Below, in pieces: positions 1-8,120 of a DNA stretch of 64,000 bases; position 1 is the first letter of the stretch, and every line of letters begins with the position of its first letter. Under the pieces are notes generated by a model. It worked only from the letters and a program-made list of their open reading frames with translations. It ran no database searches and was not told where the DNA came from. The stretch spans positions 62,001-126,000 of the forward strand of contig CADCIP010000003.1 in the NCBI GenBank assembly GCA_902801485.1, written 5' to 3'. The DNA comes from an uncultured Bacteroidales bacterium. Its GTDB lineage: Bacteria > Bacteroidota > Bacteroidia > Bacteroidales > Bacteroidaceae. The position numbers and the translations under genes are program-made.

Positions 1-284
1 AGTTGTTTCAGCAAGTCTAATTCTTGCTTCTCGCACAATTCTTCGCTCTGAGCGATTTCCTTTACGCGGTTTACAACTTCTTCCTTTGTGGTGTACACAG
101 GCGCTGAGGGCTCGGCAGCTGTTTCGGGTTCAGAAACAGGCTCTGGTTCGGCAGCCGTTTCAGGTTTAACAACGGTTTCCGGTTCTTCAACTGCTGCAGA
201 TTCTACAGGTGCTGCATTCATCTCATTAATCTCAGAAGACTGCTCGGGGGCAGTAGTTACATTAGTCTCTAAAGAGTCCATCAT
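1..284 (-). CDS. N-terminus of a probable DUF349-domain protein (partial)
   Basis: The window opens inside a minus-strand gene whose start codons (two adjacent ATGs) lie at 279-284; the rest is off the left edge. The visible 94 residues begin MMDSLETN, continue with an acidic low-complexity stretch rich in E, P, A and V (residues about 10-62), and then a TTKEEVVNRVKEIA segment. An acidic tail followed by this kind of helix is typical of the N-terminus of Bacteroidales DUF349 proteins, whose function is not well defined. This is inference from a fragment. The neighbour downstream of its start is corA in the same direction. Confidence 0.55.
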   Translation of the reverse strand, partial: MMDSLETNVTTAPEQSSEINEMNAAPVESAAVEEPETVVKPETAAEPEPVSEPETAAEPSAPVYTTKEEVVNRVKEIAQSEELCEKQELDLLKQ

Positions 285-394
285 TTAATAATTTTAGTTT
301 TACTTTCCCCCATTTTGGGGGGTTGCGAAATGCAAAGTAATGTAAAATATCCCTTATAACCTAAAAAAAAACGCTTTTTTTGTGGAAAAGTAGA

Positions 395-1321
395 TTAAAT
401 CCACGTTTTCCGCTTGAAATACCACCAGAAGAGCACCGTTACTCCTATCGAGAGTGTCACGGCAAAGGGGAATCCCCACCAAACCTGCTCCATGCCGCTT
501 ACCAGGTTCATACCGAACAAACTGGCAATAAGCGTAGGAAACATGAGAATAATGCTGATACTGGTAAGAACTTTCATGACACTACTTACATTATTATTAA
601 TAATACTGGCGTAAGTGTCCATGGTAGAGTCAAGAATGTTGGTGTATATGTTACAGGTCTCACGAGCCTGACTCATCTCGATGTTTACGTCCTCGATCAT
701 ATCGGCATCCAACTCATCGACGGGTAACTTGAATTTCAGCTTCGAGAGAAGATTCTCGTTACCACGAATAGATGTGATGAAGTAGGTAAGGCTGTCCTGA
801 AGTCGGCTCAGCGCAATGATATCAGTATTGTTTATGTTGCGGTCCAGGTTTCGCTTGGCTTTGTCGATGAGCAAACTTATTTGCTTCAGACGCTTCAGGT
901 ACCATACAGCACTGCATAGAAACAGACGGAAAATCATATCCACAGAGTCGGTAAAACCCAATCCGCGTTTCTGCTGATAACTTACAAAGTCTATCATCAT
1001 ATTGGTCTCGAAGTTGCACACCGTTATCAGCACATCTCCCTTCATGATTATACCTAAGGGGATTGTGGTGTATGGAGTACGACTTTTCATTTCTTTTACG
1101 TAGGGAATACGTAAGATGATAAGAATCCAGCCCTCATCAATGTCATAACGGGCTCGCTCGTCGGTATCGGCAATATCGGAAATATAATAATCGGGGATTC
1201 CGAGGGTTTTCTCCAAGAAGTCTACATCTTCCTGTGTAGGGCATGTAACCTGAACCCAGCAGTTGGGTTCCCATTTGTCGATGGTGCGCAGACCATTCGT
1301 AGTGTTCCAGTATGTTTGCAT
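395..1321 (-). CDS. corA: CorA-family divalent cation (Mg2+) channel
   Basis: The 308-residue protein has the CorA plan: a long cytoplasmic N-terminal domain, a long helical stalk (about 130-240), and two C-terminal membrane segments (about 248-268 and 283-302). The signature GMN is at residues 270-272, at the end of the first membrane helix, and the C-terminus is basic (FKRKTWI), as in the family. CorA pentamers carry Mg2+, and sometimes Co2+ or Ni2+, across the inner membrane. Start is the ATG at 1321. A TAACTTTG -7 element lies at 1470-1477 on this strand, giving a leader of roughly 140 nt. The gene stands alone between the DUF349-like gene and rsmA. Confidence 0.9.
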   Translation of the reverse strand: MQTYWNTTNGLRTIDKWEPNCWVQVTCPTQEDVDFLEKTLGIPDYYISDIADTDERARYDIDEGWILIILRIPYVKEMKSRTPYTTIPLGIIMKGDVLITVCNFETNMMIDFVSYQQKRGLGFTDSVDMIFRLFLCSAVWYLKRLKQISLLIDKAKRNLDRNINNTDIIALSRLQDSLTYFITSIRGNENLLSKLKFKLPVDELDADMIEDVNIEMSQARETCNIYTNILDSTMDTYASIINNNVSSVMKVLTSISIILMFPTLIASLFGMNLVSGMEQVWWGFPFAVTLSIGVTVLFWWYFKRKTWI

Positions 1322-1469
1322 CTTCAGTACTCTGGCTTAAAAGGGTCCATAACAGTGTTGCCTGCCAGGAGTTCCTCTTGATGCTCCCGGGGGCTACAAA
1401 TTCAAATTCTCCGCGTGATAATCGTCCATTTTTTTGTTAGTTAAATGCTTTTTTGTTGTTTTGTGGGTG
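1322..1469 (-). other. corA 5' leader with split short reading frames
   Basis: The roughly 140-nt leader between the putative corA promoter and its ATG shows two short frames on the minus strand. An ATG at about 1430 opens an 11-codon frame, MDDYHAENLNL. Another frame ends in MDPFKPEY with its TGA two bases before the corA ATG. They are in different frames, so together they look like either a decayed small gene or a leader peptide arrangement. I do not recognise a known Mg2+ riboswitch. Confidence 0.25.
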
Positions 1470-1477
1470 CAAAGTTA
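1470..1477 (-). promoter_or_regulatory. corA -7 promoter element
   Basis: TAACTTTG on the minus strand fits the Bacteroidetes -7 consensus TAnnTTTG and is the best such match upstream of corA. Confidence 0.5.
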
Positions 1478-1632
1478 CGAATAAGTGAGAGAATAACCAA
1501 ATTTATTTGTGTATTTCCGAACGAGAGTAAGTTAGAAACGTAGTTCAAAGGTATATTTTTTAATTGAGAATTGAAAATTATCATAAAAACGGTTTTTGTA
1601 CTATTCTCAACTCTCAATTGTGGCTCAGCCGC

Positions 1633-1653
1633 CTCAATTCTCAATTCTCAATT
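1633..1653 (+). repeat. CTCAATT heptamer x3 containing the rsmA stop codon
   Basis: Three tandem copies of CTCAATT. The rsmA stop (TGA on the minus strand, 1634-1636) lies in the first unit, so the last residues RIEN of RsmA are encoded by the repeat. A related copy (ctcaactctcaattg) lies just left at 1602-1620. Confidence 0.8.
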
Positions 1654-2467
1654 CCTTTTGAACTCTATTCGTCAAGTCAATGAACTCTGCCACACTTAAT
1701 TGCTCTGGGCGTTTGTTGAATATCTCATCCTGAAGGAAGGCTGAGTGATCCAACAGAGGCAGTCCGATCTTGGCCCTCTCTGCATCCAACTCGCCAAGAA
1801 GCGGACGGATATTGTTGCGTAGCGTCTTGCGCCGTTGGTTAAAGGTTGTCTTTACCAAACGCTTGAAAAGTTTTTCGTCGCAGCCTAATTCTTTTGTGTT
1901 GTTGCGAGTCATCCTGATGACTGCGCTCTTTACCTTTGGTGGCGGATTGAATACGTGTTCGTGTACAGTAAACAGATATTCTACATCATACCACGCTTGA
2001 ATCAGCACACTCAGAATACCGTATGTCTTATTGCCTGGTGCGGCAGTTATGCGCTCGGCAACTTCCTTCTGGATCATACCCGTGCAACAGGGAATCAGCT
2101 CCTTGTTGTCCAGCATCTTAAAGAATATCTGGCTGGATATATTATAAGGATAGTTTCCTGTGAGCACGAAAGGATTACCCTGAAATGTGCGCTCAAGATG
2201 CATCTTCAGGAAATCGTCTTCTATGATATTTTCTTCTAAGGCAGGGAAATGCTGACGAAGGTAGGCTACCGACTCAAAGTCAATCTCCACGACCTTTACC
2301 AGACGAGGCTTCTGAACCAGAAACTGTGTCATTACGCCCATACCGGGTCCTACTTCCAGCACAGGGATATCCGGGCAGGCATCTACCGTATCGGCAATGT
2401 CCCGTGCAATGCTTAAATCAGTCAAAAAATGCTGTCCAAGAAACTTTTTTGGCTTAACGCTTCTCAT
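1634..2467 (-). CDS. rsmA: 16S rRNA dimethyladenosine transferase RsmA (KsgA)
   Basis: At 277 residues this is normal length for RsmA, the SAM-dependent enzyme that dimethylates two adjacent adenines near the 3' end of 16S rRNA during 30S assembly. The start MRSVKPKKFLGQHFL is the classic N-terminus. The SAM-binding loop EVGPGMG is at 38-44 and the catalytic motif GNYPYN at 104-109. The C-terminal domain carries FNQRRKTLRNN, also typical. Its last residues are encoded by a heptamer repeat, which probably adds a few non-conserved residues. A minus-strand TAACTTTG element at 2496-2503 lies about 30 nt before the ATG. Resistance to kasugamycin follows loss of this enzyme in other bacteria. Confidence 0.95.
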   Translation of the reverse strand: MRSVKPKKFLGQHFLTDLSIARDIADTVDACPDIPVLEVGPGMGVMTQFLVQKPRLVKVVEIDFESVAYLRQHFPALEENIIEDDFLKMHLERTFQGNPFVLTGNYPYNISSQIFFKMLDNKELIPCCTGMIQKEVAERITAAPGNKTYGILSVLIQAWYDVEYLFTVHEHVFNPPPKVKSAVIRMTRNNTKELGCDEKLFKRLVKTTFNQRRKTLRNNIRPLLGELDAERAKIGLPLLDHSAFLQDEIFNKRPEQLSVAEFIDLTNRVQKELRIEN

Positions 2468-2495
2468 ACGTGCTGATATTTTTGTAATTTTGCTG

Positions 2496-2503
2496 CAAAG
2501 TTA
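2496..2503 (-). promoter_or_regulatory. rsmA -7 promoter element
   Basis: TAACTTTG on the minus strand, about 30 nt upstream of the rsmA ATG, matches TAnnTTTG. Confidence 0.5.
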
Positions 2504-2548
2504 TAATATTAATTCATAATTCACAATTCATAATTCATAATTTGGAAG

Positions 2549-3550
2549 GTGAAAAAGATATTTTCCTCAACGGGTAAGATTGTTCTGCCATTAATTTTGG
2601 CTGCAGCAATACTATGGTGGATGTACAGAGGGATAAAGTGGGACGATGTGCAACAGGCACTCGGGAGCGAGATGTCCTGGACTTGGATGTTGCTCAGTTT
2701 CCCCTTTGGCATTATGGCTCAGGTATTTCGCGCCCTTCGTTGGAAACAGGCCTTGGCGCCATTAGGTGAGAAACCCCGGCTTCATACTTGCATAAATGCC
2801 ATTTTTATTTCTTATGCCAGCAGTCTGGTGGTGCCGCGCGTAGGAGAAATGTTGCGGTGCGGCATTCTGCGCCGATGGGAAAATACAAATTTTAGCAAGG
2901 GAATAGGAACTGTTGTTACGGAACGAGTTATCGACAGTGTGCTGGTGATGCTGCTGGCATTGATAACTGTTGCCTGCCAGATTCCCCTCTTTTTGCATTT
3001 CTTTTCAGAAACAGGTGTTTCCCTGCAAGGTTTCTTAGATACCTTTTCTACTGCAGGATGGTTGGTAACCCTCGTTTGCGGCATTCTTATTCTCTGTACT
3101 ATGGCTTTTTTGGTATGGCGACTGAATTTCTTTTCCCGCACCCGTGCCGTGTTCTCTGACCTTAAAGACGGACTCTTCTCTGTCCGTTACGTGCAGAACC
3201 CCGTGCTCTTTCTGGTTTATTCGCTTGGCATCTGGGCGAGTTACTATCTGCATTTCTACCTGACGTTTTTCTGCTTTCAATATACAACCCAACTGGGGCC
3301 GATGACTGCATTGGTAGCCTTTGTGGTAGGATGCTTTGCTGTATTGGTTCCAACACCTAACGGAGCCGGCCCCTGGCACTTTGCCGTCAAAACCATTCTG
3401 GTACTTTATGGTGTCAACCAGATAGACGGTGCCCTCTTCGTTCTGGTGGTTCACACCATCCAAACCCTGTTGGTTGTCGCTTTGGGCCTCTATGGTGCTG
3501 CAGCCCTCAGCCTAACAAAGAAGAAACTCCGATCTGAATCTAAAAATTAG
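2549..3550 (+). CDS. YbhN/UPF0104-type integral membrane flippase-like protein
   Basis: The 333-residue, highly hydrophobic protein has about eight membrane segments and the pattern of the lysylphosphatidylglycerol synthase transmembrane family (YbhN/AglD-like): FRALRWKQAL near the N-terminus, a SYASSLVVPRVGEMLRCGILRR segment around residues 90-111, and a C-terminal VPTPNGAGPWHF stretch. Members without the synthase domain are thought to move or modify lipids or lipid-linked sugars; the substrate here is unknown. Translation probably starts at the GTG at 2549: no ATG precedes MKKIFSS in frame and GGAAG lies just upstream. Divergent from rsmA, with AT-rich heptamer-like repeats (aattcataattc) between them. 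Confidence 0.75.
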   Translation: MKKIFSSTGKIVLPLILAAAILWWMYRGIKWDDVQQALGSEMSWTWMLLSFPFGIMAQVFRALRWKQALAPLGEKPRLHTCINAIFISYASSLVVPRVGEMLRCGILRRWENTNFSKGIGTVVTERVIDSVLVMLLALITVACQIPLFLHFFSETGVSLQGFLDTFSTAGWLVTLVCGILILCTMAFLVWRLNFFSRTRAVFSDLKDGLFSVRYVQNPVLFLVYSLGIWASYYLHFYLTFFCFQYTTQLGPMTALVAFVVGCFAVLVPTPNGAGPWHFAVKTILVLYGVNQIDGALFVLVVHTIQTLLVVALGLYGAAALSLTKKKLRSESKN

Positions 3551-3622
3551 CATCCGAAATATTCTATCTTATAATTATTCTTAAATTTCTATTTTTACTA
3601 CGTAAGTTAAAAGAAAAAAACG

Positions 3623-3630
3623 TAGCTTTG
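3623..3630 (+). promoter_or_regulatory. -7 promoter element of the C1 peptidase gene
   Basis: TAGCTTTG fits TAnnTTTG, 35 nt before the ATG at 3665. No clear -33 TTG was found at the expected distance. Confidence 0.45.
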
Positions 3631-3664
3631 TACCGCAAAGAACGAACAAGCTCATATAATCACA

Positions 3665-5053
3665 ATGAAAAGGACTATTTTATGTACCCTGCTCTTAGGA
3701 GGACTTTCAACTTTCAACTTTCAACTTTCAACTATCAAAGCCCAGGCCAACATCACACCTGAGGTACTCAAGCAGTTAGAAGGAAGCTACACAGGAACGC
3801 CTGCCGAGAAGGCTATGCGCAATGCCATCAGCAATGTGGGCATCGCAAAGATGGCCATCAATCAGGAGAATGCCGTAGCCAAAGATAAGAACTTCAGTAT
3901 CGAGGTAAAGAATACAGGTATCACGGACCAGAAGAGCAGCGGCCGTTGCTGGCTCTTTACGGGACTGAATGTGCTGCGTGGCCGTGCCATGAAGAAGCTG
4001 GACACCAAGAATTTTGTCCTGAGCCAATGCTATCTCTTCTTTTACGACCAGTTAGAGAAGAGCAACTTGTTCTTGCAAGGTATCATAGATACACGCAAAC
4101 AGCCCATCGACAGCGAGATGGTACGCTGGCTCTTCCAGCATCCGCTCTCCGACGGCGGCACTTATACGGGTGTTGCTGATTTGGCTACAAAGTACGGTGT
4201 TATCCCTGCCGACATAATGCCCGAAACATATGTCAGCAACAGCACCAGCGAGTTCTGCGGCCATCTGAAAAGAAAGCTCCGCGAGTTCGGCATCACCTTG
4301 CGCGAAAAAAGCGAGGCTGGCATGAGCGAGAAGCAACTGGAGGTCCTGAAGGTGGAACAACTGGGTACCGTTTACCGAATGCTCGTAATGGCTTACGGCG
4401 TACCTCCCACACATTTTACCTGGAAGGATAAAACCTACACGCCGCAGGAGTTCTTCAAGACTTACTGCATCAGCGAGGGCGAGGACCTGAACAAGGATTA
4501 TGTGATGCTGATGAACGACCCCAGCCGTCCATATAATAAGGTATATGAAATCGACTACGACCGCCATGTTTACGACGGACACAACTGGCTCTACGTGAAC
4601 CTTCCCATCGAGGAGCTGGAGAGCATAGCCATCGCCTCATTGAAGGATAGTTGCCAGATGTATTTCAGTTGCGATGTGGGCAAGTTCTTAGACCGCAATG
4701 TGGGCATTGCCGACATCAACAACTTCGACTACGGAAGTCTTCTGGGCACCACCTTTGGTATGAACAAGAAGCAGCGCATCGAGACCTTCGACAGCGGTAG
4801 CACACATGCTATGACCCTGATGGCTGTAGATCTGGATGGTGCTGGCAAGGCCAAGAAGTGGAAGGTGGAGAACAGCTGGGGTGCCGACAGCGGCATGAGC
4901 GGCTACATTATGATGACCGACGAATGGTTCCGGGAATATATGTTCCGTGTGGTGGTAAACCGCAAATACTGTCCCGCCTCTGTTCTGGAACTCATGAAGC
5001 AAAAGCCTACCAGACTTCCCGCTTGGGATCCGATGTTTCAGGGGGAGGAATAG
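3665..5053 (+). CDS. Secreted C1-family aminopeptidase (bleomycin hydrolase/PepC-like)
   Basis: This 462-residue papain-fold peptidase resembles PepC and bleomycin hydrolase, hexameric aminopeptidases that trim peptides. The catalytic triad is visible: Cys95 in SSGRCWLF, His381 in GSTHAM and Asn403 in ENSWG. Unlike cytoplasmic PepC it begins with a signal-peptide-like segment ending near IKAQA (residues 23-28), so it probably acts in the periplasm, as is usual for Bacteroidales homologues. The signal segment contains STFNFQLST, encoded by four tandem ctttcaa heptamers (3704-3731); gain or loss of one unit would frameshift the gene. The stop codon touches a GC-rich palindromic element. Confidence 0.9.
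   Translation: MKRTILCTLLLGGLSTFNFQLSTIKAQANITPEVLKQLEGSYTGTPAEKAMRNAISNVGIAKMAINQENAVAKDKNFSIEVKNTGITDQKSSGRCWLFTGLNVLRGRAMKKLDTKNFVLSQCYLFFYDQLEKSNLFLQGIIDTRKQPIDSEMVRWLFQHPLSDGGTYTGVADLATKYGVIPADIMPETYVSNSTSEFCGHLKRKLREFGITLREKSEAGMSEKQLEVLKVEQLGTVYRMLVMAYGVPPTHFTWKDKTYTPQEFFKTYCISEGEDLNKDYVMLMNDPSRPYNKVYEIDYDRHVYDGHNWLYVNLPIEELESIAIASLKDSCQMYFSCDVGKFLDRNVGIADINNFDYGSLLGTTFGMNKKQRIETFDSGSTHAMTLMAVDLDGAGKAKKWKVENSWGADSGMSGYIMMTDEWFREYMFRVVVNRKYCPASVLELMKQKPTRLPAWDPMFQGEE
3704..3731 (+). repeat. CTTTCAA heptamer x4 in signal-peptide codons
   Basis: Four perfect tandem copies of a 7-bp unit lie within codons 14-23 of the secreted C1 peptidase. Because 7 is not a multiple of 3, slippage by one unit would shift the frame; three units restore it. 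Confidence 0.85.
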
Positions 5054-5085
5054 CCCCCCCCGACCCCCCTTTAGGGGAAAGGGAA
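5053..5085 (+). repeat. GC-rich palindromic element after the C1 peptidase stop
   Basis: Runs of C, the segment cccccctttagggg and a G-rich end form an imperfect palindrome of the same class as the arms at 16591-16681. It could also act as a transcript-end hairpin. Confidence 0.6.
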
Positions 5086-5095
5086 TAAAGTTTAG

Positions 5096-5200
5096 TGTTT
5101 AGAGTTTAGCTAACGATGGCTGATGGCTGATGGCTGAAGTTTGCTAACCGCTAACCACTAACCGCTAACCGAAACTGACAATTCTCAATTCTCAATTTAA
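5096..5200 (+). repeat. Cluster of short tandem repeats upstream of rbfA
   Basis: Successive blocks: agtttag-type 7-mers, gatggct x3 (7 bp), aaccgct-type x4 (7 bp, ending aaccg), then aattctc x2. No gene is seen in this 154-base gap. Confidence 0.7.
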
Positions 5201-5207
5201 ATATAAG

Positions 5208-5543
5208 ATGGAAACAACAAGACAAAATAAAATTGCCCGACTCATTCAGAAGGAGTTGAGCGATATCTTTCAGAAGCAGACCAGCGCCATGCGTGGTGTG
5301 CTAGTTAGTGTAAGCGCCTGCCGCATAAGTCCCGACCTTAGCATCTGTCGTGCTTACCTGAGTGTATTCCCCAGCGAACGCGCCGAGGAGATTGTGCAGA
5401 ACATCAATAACAACCAGCGGCAGGTTCGCTACGAACTGGGCACACGCGTGGGAAAGCAACTGCGTATCATCCCGGAGTTGAAGTTCTTCATCGACGACTC
5501 GCTGGATTACGTTGAACACATCGATGAACTCCTGAAGCATTGA
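5208..5543 (+). CDS. rbfA: Ribosome-binding factor A
   Basis: The 111-residue protein matches RbfA in length and pattern: METTRQNKIARLIQKELSDI at the start, RGVLVSVSACRISPDLSICRAYLSVFP in the middle of the KH-like fold, and LRIIPELKFFIDDSLDYVEHI near the end. RbfA helps 30S maturation by binding near helix 1 of 16S rRNA. Its stop codon overlaps the TTG start of the next gene by 4 nt, so the two are probably translationally coupled, a pairing that places rbfA with a lipoprotein-type permease in one operon. Confidence 0.95.
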   Translation: METTRQNKIARLIQKELSDIFQKQTSAMRGVLVSVSACRISPDLSICRAYLSVFPSERAEEIVQNINNNQRQVRYELGTRVGKQLRIIPELKFFIDDSLDYVEHIDELLKH

Positions 5544-6766
5544 ACTTCCCGTTTTTCATAGCCCATCGGTATATCTTCAGTAAGAAGAGCCACAATGCCA
5601 TCAATATCATCAGCGGCATCTCTGTGGTGGGTGTGGCCGTTGCCACTATGGCACTCGTTTGTACGCTGAGTGTCTTTAACGGCTTTCACGACCTTGTGGC
5701 CAGCCTCTTTACGGCTTTCGACCCCCAGTTGCGCATCACGCTGACCGAAGGAAACGCCATCCAGGCTAACGACACTCGCCTGCAGCAACTGCAGAAGTTG
5801 CCCAGCGTAGCCGTCTATACCCCCGTTATGGAGGGGCAGGCTATGGTGGTGACGGGCGGACAGCAACACGTGGTAACCATTATGGGTGTGGCGGATAACT
5901 TCGACAAGCAGACGCATATCCAGAAGATTCTCTACGGCGACGGCTCTTTTGTCCTTCATGCCGATGTGTTGGAATACGGTGTTCTGGGCATTCAGTTGGC
6001 CGGCAAGATGGGCCTGACCATCGATTTTCCCGAACCGCTCCAGGTCTATGCTCCCAAACGCGGCGAGCGTGTGAATATGGCCAATCCCCTGAGTTCCTTC
6101 AACCATCAGGAACTGCAGAGCCCGGGTGTTGTCTTTATGGTGCAACAGGGAAAGTACGATGCTAATTATATTATTACCAGCCTGAAGTTTGCCCAGAGTT
6201 TGTTCGACCAGCAGGGACGCATTTCTTCGGCTGAGGTTAAACTGAAGAAAGGCGTTTCGCTATCGCAGGCCAAGAAAGAGATAAGCACCCTTTTGGGCGA
6301 CAAATTCAAAGTTCAGGACCGCTTCGAGCAGCAAGACGATGTGTTCCGCATCATGCGTATCGAGAAACTCATCTCGTACCTCTTCCTTACCTTTATATTA
6401 TTGGTGGCTTGCTTTAATATCATCGGCTCCCTGTCTATGCTGATGATCGAGAAGAAGCGTGATGTACAGACGCTCCGCAGTATGGGAGCCACAGACAAGC
6501 AGATTTGCAACATCTTTATGTTCGAGGGCCGAATGATTAGTGTGGCAGGTGCAACCATCGGACTTCTCCTGGGCCTTCTGCTCTGTTGGCTCCAACAGGA
6601 ATACGGCCTCATCTCTATGGGCCAGAGCGAGGGCAGCTTCATTGTCGAAGCCTATCCCGTCAGCGTTCATCCTTGGGATCTCGTACTCATCTTCGTTACC
6701 GTCCTCTTGGTTGGTTGGGCCGCCGTCTGGTACCCGGTAAGATATCTTTCGAAGAACCTTCTATAA
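5540..6766 (+). CDS. LolC/LolE-type ABC transporter permease (FtsX/MacB fold)
   Basis: The 408-residue protein has one N-terminal membrane segment (about 20-48, NAINIISGISVVGVAVATMAL), a large periplasmic domain (about 50-275), and three C-terminal membrane segments. It contains the FtsX-type region EKKRDVQTLRSMGATDKQI followed by FMFEGRMISVAGATIGLLLG, as in LolC/LolE. Such permeases work with a LolD-type ATPase to release lipoproteins for delivery to the outer membrane; no ATPase gene is adjacent. The start is the TTG at 5540, overlapping the rbfA stop; NFPFFIAHRYIFSKK is the expected N-terminus for the family. Confidence 0.85.
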   Translation: MNFPFFIAHRYIFSKKSHNAINIISGISVVGVAVATMALVCTLSVFNGFHDLVASLFTAFDPQLRITLTEGNAIQANDTRLQQLQKLPSVAVYTPVMEGQAMVVTGGQQHVVTIMGVADNFDKQTHIQKILYGDGSFVLHADVLEYGVLGIQLAGKMGLTIDFPEPLQVYAPKRGERVNMANPLSSFNHQELQSPGVVFMVQQGKYDANYIITSLKFAQSLFDQQGRISSAEVKLKKGVSLSQAKKEISTLLGDKFKVQDRFEQQDDVFRIMRIEKLISYLFLTFILLVACFNIIGSLSMLMIEKKRDVQTLRSMGATDKQICNIFMFEGRMISVAGATIGLLLGLLLCWLQQEYGLISMGQSEGSFIVEAYPVSVHPWDLVLIFVTVLLVGWAAVWYPVRYLSKNLL

Positions 6767-6778
6767 AACGGAAGACGA

Positions 6779-6815
6779 AAACTCTCAACTCTAAACTCTC
6801 AACTCTAAACTTTAA
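6779..6815 (+). repeat. ACTCTMA-type heptamers before the maturase ATG
   Basis: Five 7-bp units alternating actctca and actctaa, the last degenerate (actttaa), run up to the ATG at 6816 and occupy the whole gap from the preceding gene. Confidence 0.75.
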
Positions 6816-8105
6816 ATGTACTACCCTTACGCCCGTCCACTCTATGTAATGGCTAAGGCTGCAGGACCGCTCTGCAACCTCAGGTGCCAATATTGCTATT
6901 ATCTGGAGAAACAGCATCTAGCCCCCTCCCTCAATCCCTCCCCCGAGGAGGAGGGAAGTGTTACGGATAAAAGCCTCCCTCCTCGGGAAGGCATGAGAGG
7001 GGCTATGAGCGACAGCCTTTTAGAGTCCTACGTTCGCGACTACATACAACTGCAGCAGACACCCGAAGTGCTCTTTACCTGGCACGGAGGAGAGCCCATG
7101 TTGCGTCCGCTGAGTTTCTACAAGCAGGCCGTCCGCTATCAGCAATACTATGGGCGCGGCAGGCAAATAAGTAACAGCATACAGACCAACGGCACATTGC
7201 TGACGCCTGAATGGTGCCGGTTCCTGCACGACGAAGGCTGGCTCGTCGGACTCAGTATCGACGGAACAAAAGAGATGCACGATGCCTATCGCGTGGATGC
7301 CAAGGGGGAAGGAACCTGGCAAAGGGTCGTTGATGCTATCCACATGTTGCAGGACTATGGGGTGGAATGGAACGCTATGGCAACGGTCAACCACGCCAAT
7401 GTCTCTCAGCCTTTAGCATTTTATACATTCTTCCGCGACGAGCTGCATTGCCAGTTCCTGCAACTGAGTCCTGTGGTGGAGAGAATCCGACACCATTCCG
7501 ACGGTCGTCATCTGGCTCAGCTTTTCGATGAGAACTGCGCCATTGCTCCCTATAGCGTTAAGCCTGCCGAATGGGGAAAGTTCCTCTGCGATATCTTCGA
7601 CGAATGGGTTCGGCACGATGTGGGCGAAATGTTCGTGAATGTCTTTGATGCCACTCTTGCCGGTTGGATGGGTGTGGCACCAGGCATTTGTGTCTATGCC
7701 GAGGAATGCGGTCATGCTGTTGTCATGGAGCATAACGGCGATGTGTACAGTTGCGACCATTTTGTCTTTCCGCAATATCGGTTGGGTAATATCCTTACCG
7801 ACGGACTGCCGCAAATGGTATATGGTGAGAAGCAGACCGCTTTCAGCCGCCTCAAGAAAGATTCCCTTCCCCGCCAATGCCGCGAGTGCGAATGGCTGAA
7901 AGCCTGTCATGGCGAATGTCCGCGCCTTCGTTTTCTGCATACAGCCGATGGCGAGCCTGGCCTCAACTACCTCTGTGCCGGCTACAAGATTTTCTTCCAG
8001 TACGTTGCGCCCTACATGGATTTCATGCGCAACGAGCTCTTAGCCGGTCGCCCCGCCAGCGGGGTGATGACGTTTACGGACTTTGCAAGCAGAATTAAAA
8101 GTTAA
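6816..8105 (+). CDS. Radical SAM/SPASM enzyme, anaerobic sulfatase-maturase type
   Basis: The [4Fe-4S]-SAM motif is Cys20-x3-Cys24-x2-Cys27 (GPLCNLRCQYCYYLEK), followed by TWHGGEPMLRP, SIQTNGTLL and LSIDGTKEMHD, and SPASM-type cysteines near the C-terminus (CRECEWLKACHGECPR). This pattern is that of anSME, which converts an active-site Cys or Ser of sulfatases to formylglycine without oxygen. Residues about 35-63 are an insertion encoded by a GC-rich palindromic element (6921-7004), directly after the cluster motif, where the family normally runs straight from YYLEK into a MSDxLLE helix. No sulfatase gene is in the window, so another radical SAM peptide modification is possible. The next gene starts 15 nt downstream. 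Confidence 0.85.
   Translation: MYYPYARPLYVMAKAAGPLCNLRCQYCYYLEKQHLAPSLNPSPEEEGSVTDKSLPPREGMRGAMSDSLLESYVRDYIQLQQTPEVLFTWHGGEPMLRPLSFYKQAVRYQQYYGRGRQISNSIQTNGTLLTPEWCRFLHDEGWLVGLSIDGTKEMHDAYRVDAKGEGTWQRVVDAIHMLQDYGVEWNAMATVNHANVSQPLAFYTFFRDELHCQFLQLSPVVERIRHHSDGRHLAQLFDENCAIAPYSVKPAEWGKFLCDIFDEWVRHDVGEMFVNVFDATLAGWMGVAPGICVYAEECGHAVVMEHNGDVYSCDHFVFPQYRLGNILTDGLPQMVYGEKQTAFSRLKKDSLPRQCRECEWLKACHGECPRLRFLHTADGEPGLNYLCAGYKIFFQYVAPYMDFMRNELLAGRPASGVMTFTDFASRIKS
6921..7004 (+). repeat. GC-rich palindromic element inside the maturase gene
   Basis: An in-frame insertion with two palindromic halves. Its first 38 bases (6921-6958) match 62627-62664 inside rpoN with a single difference. It encodes a PSPEEEGS stretch and a PPREGMRG stretch. 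Confidence 0.85.
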
Positions 8106-8120
8106 CAAAAAAAACATACA

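Noticed and set aside
88-288. A 66-codon Ser/Gly/Thr-rich plus-strand frame at the left edge
   Set aside because: Antisense to the acidic low-complexity N-terminus of the DUF349-like gene.
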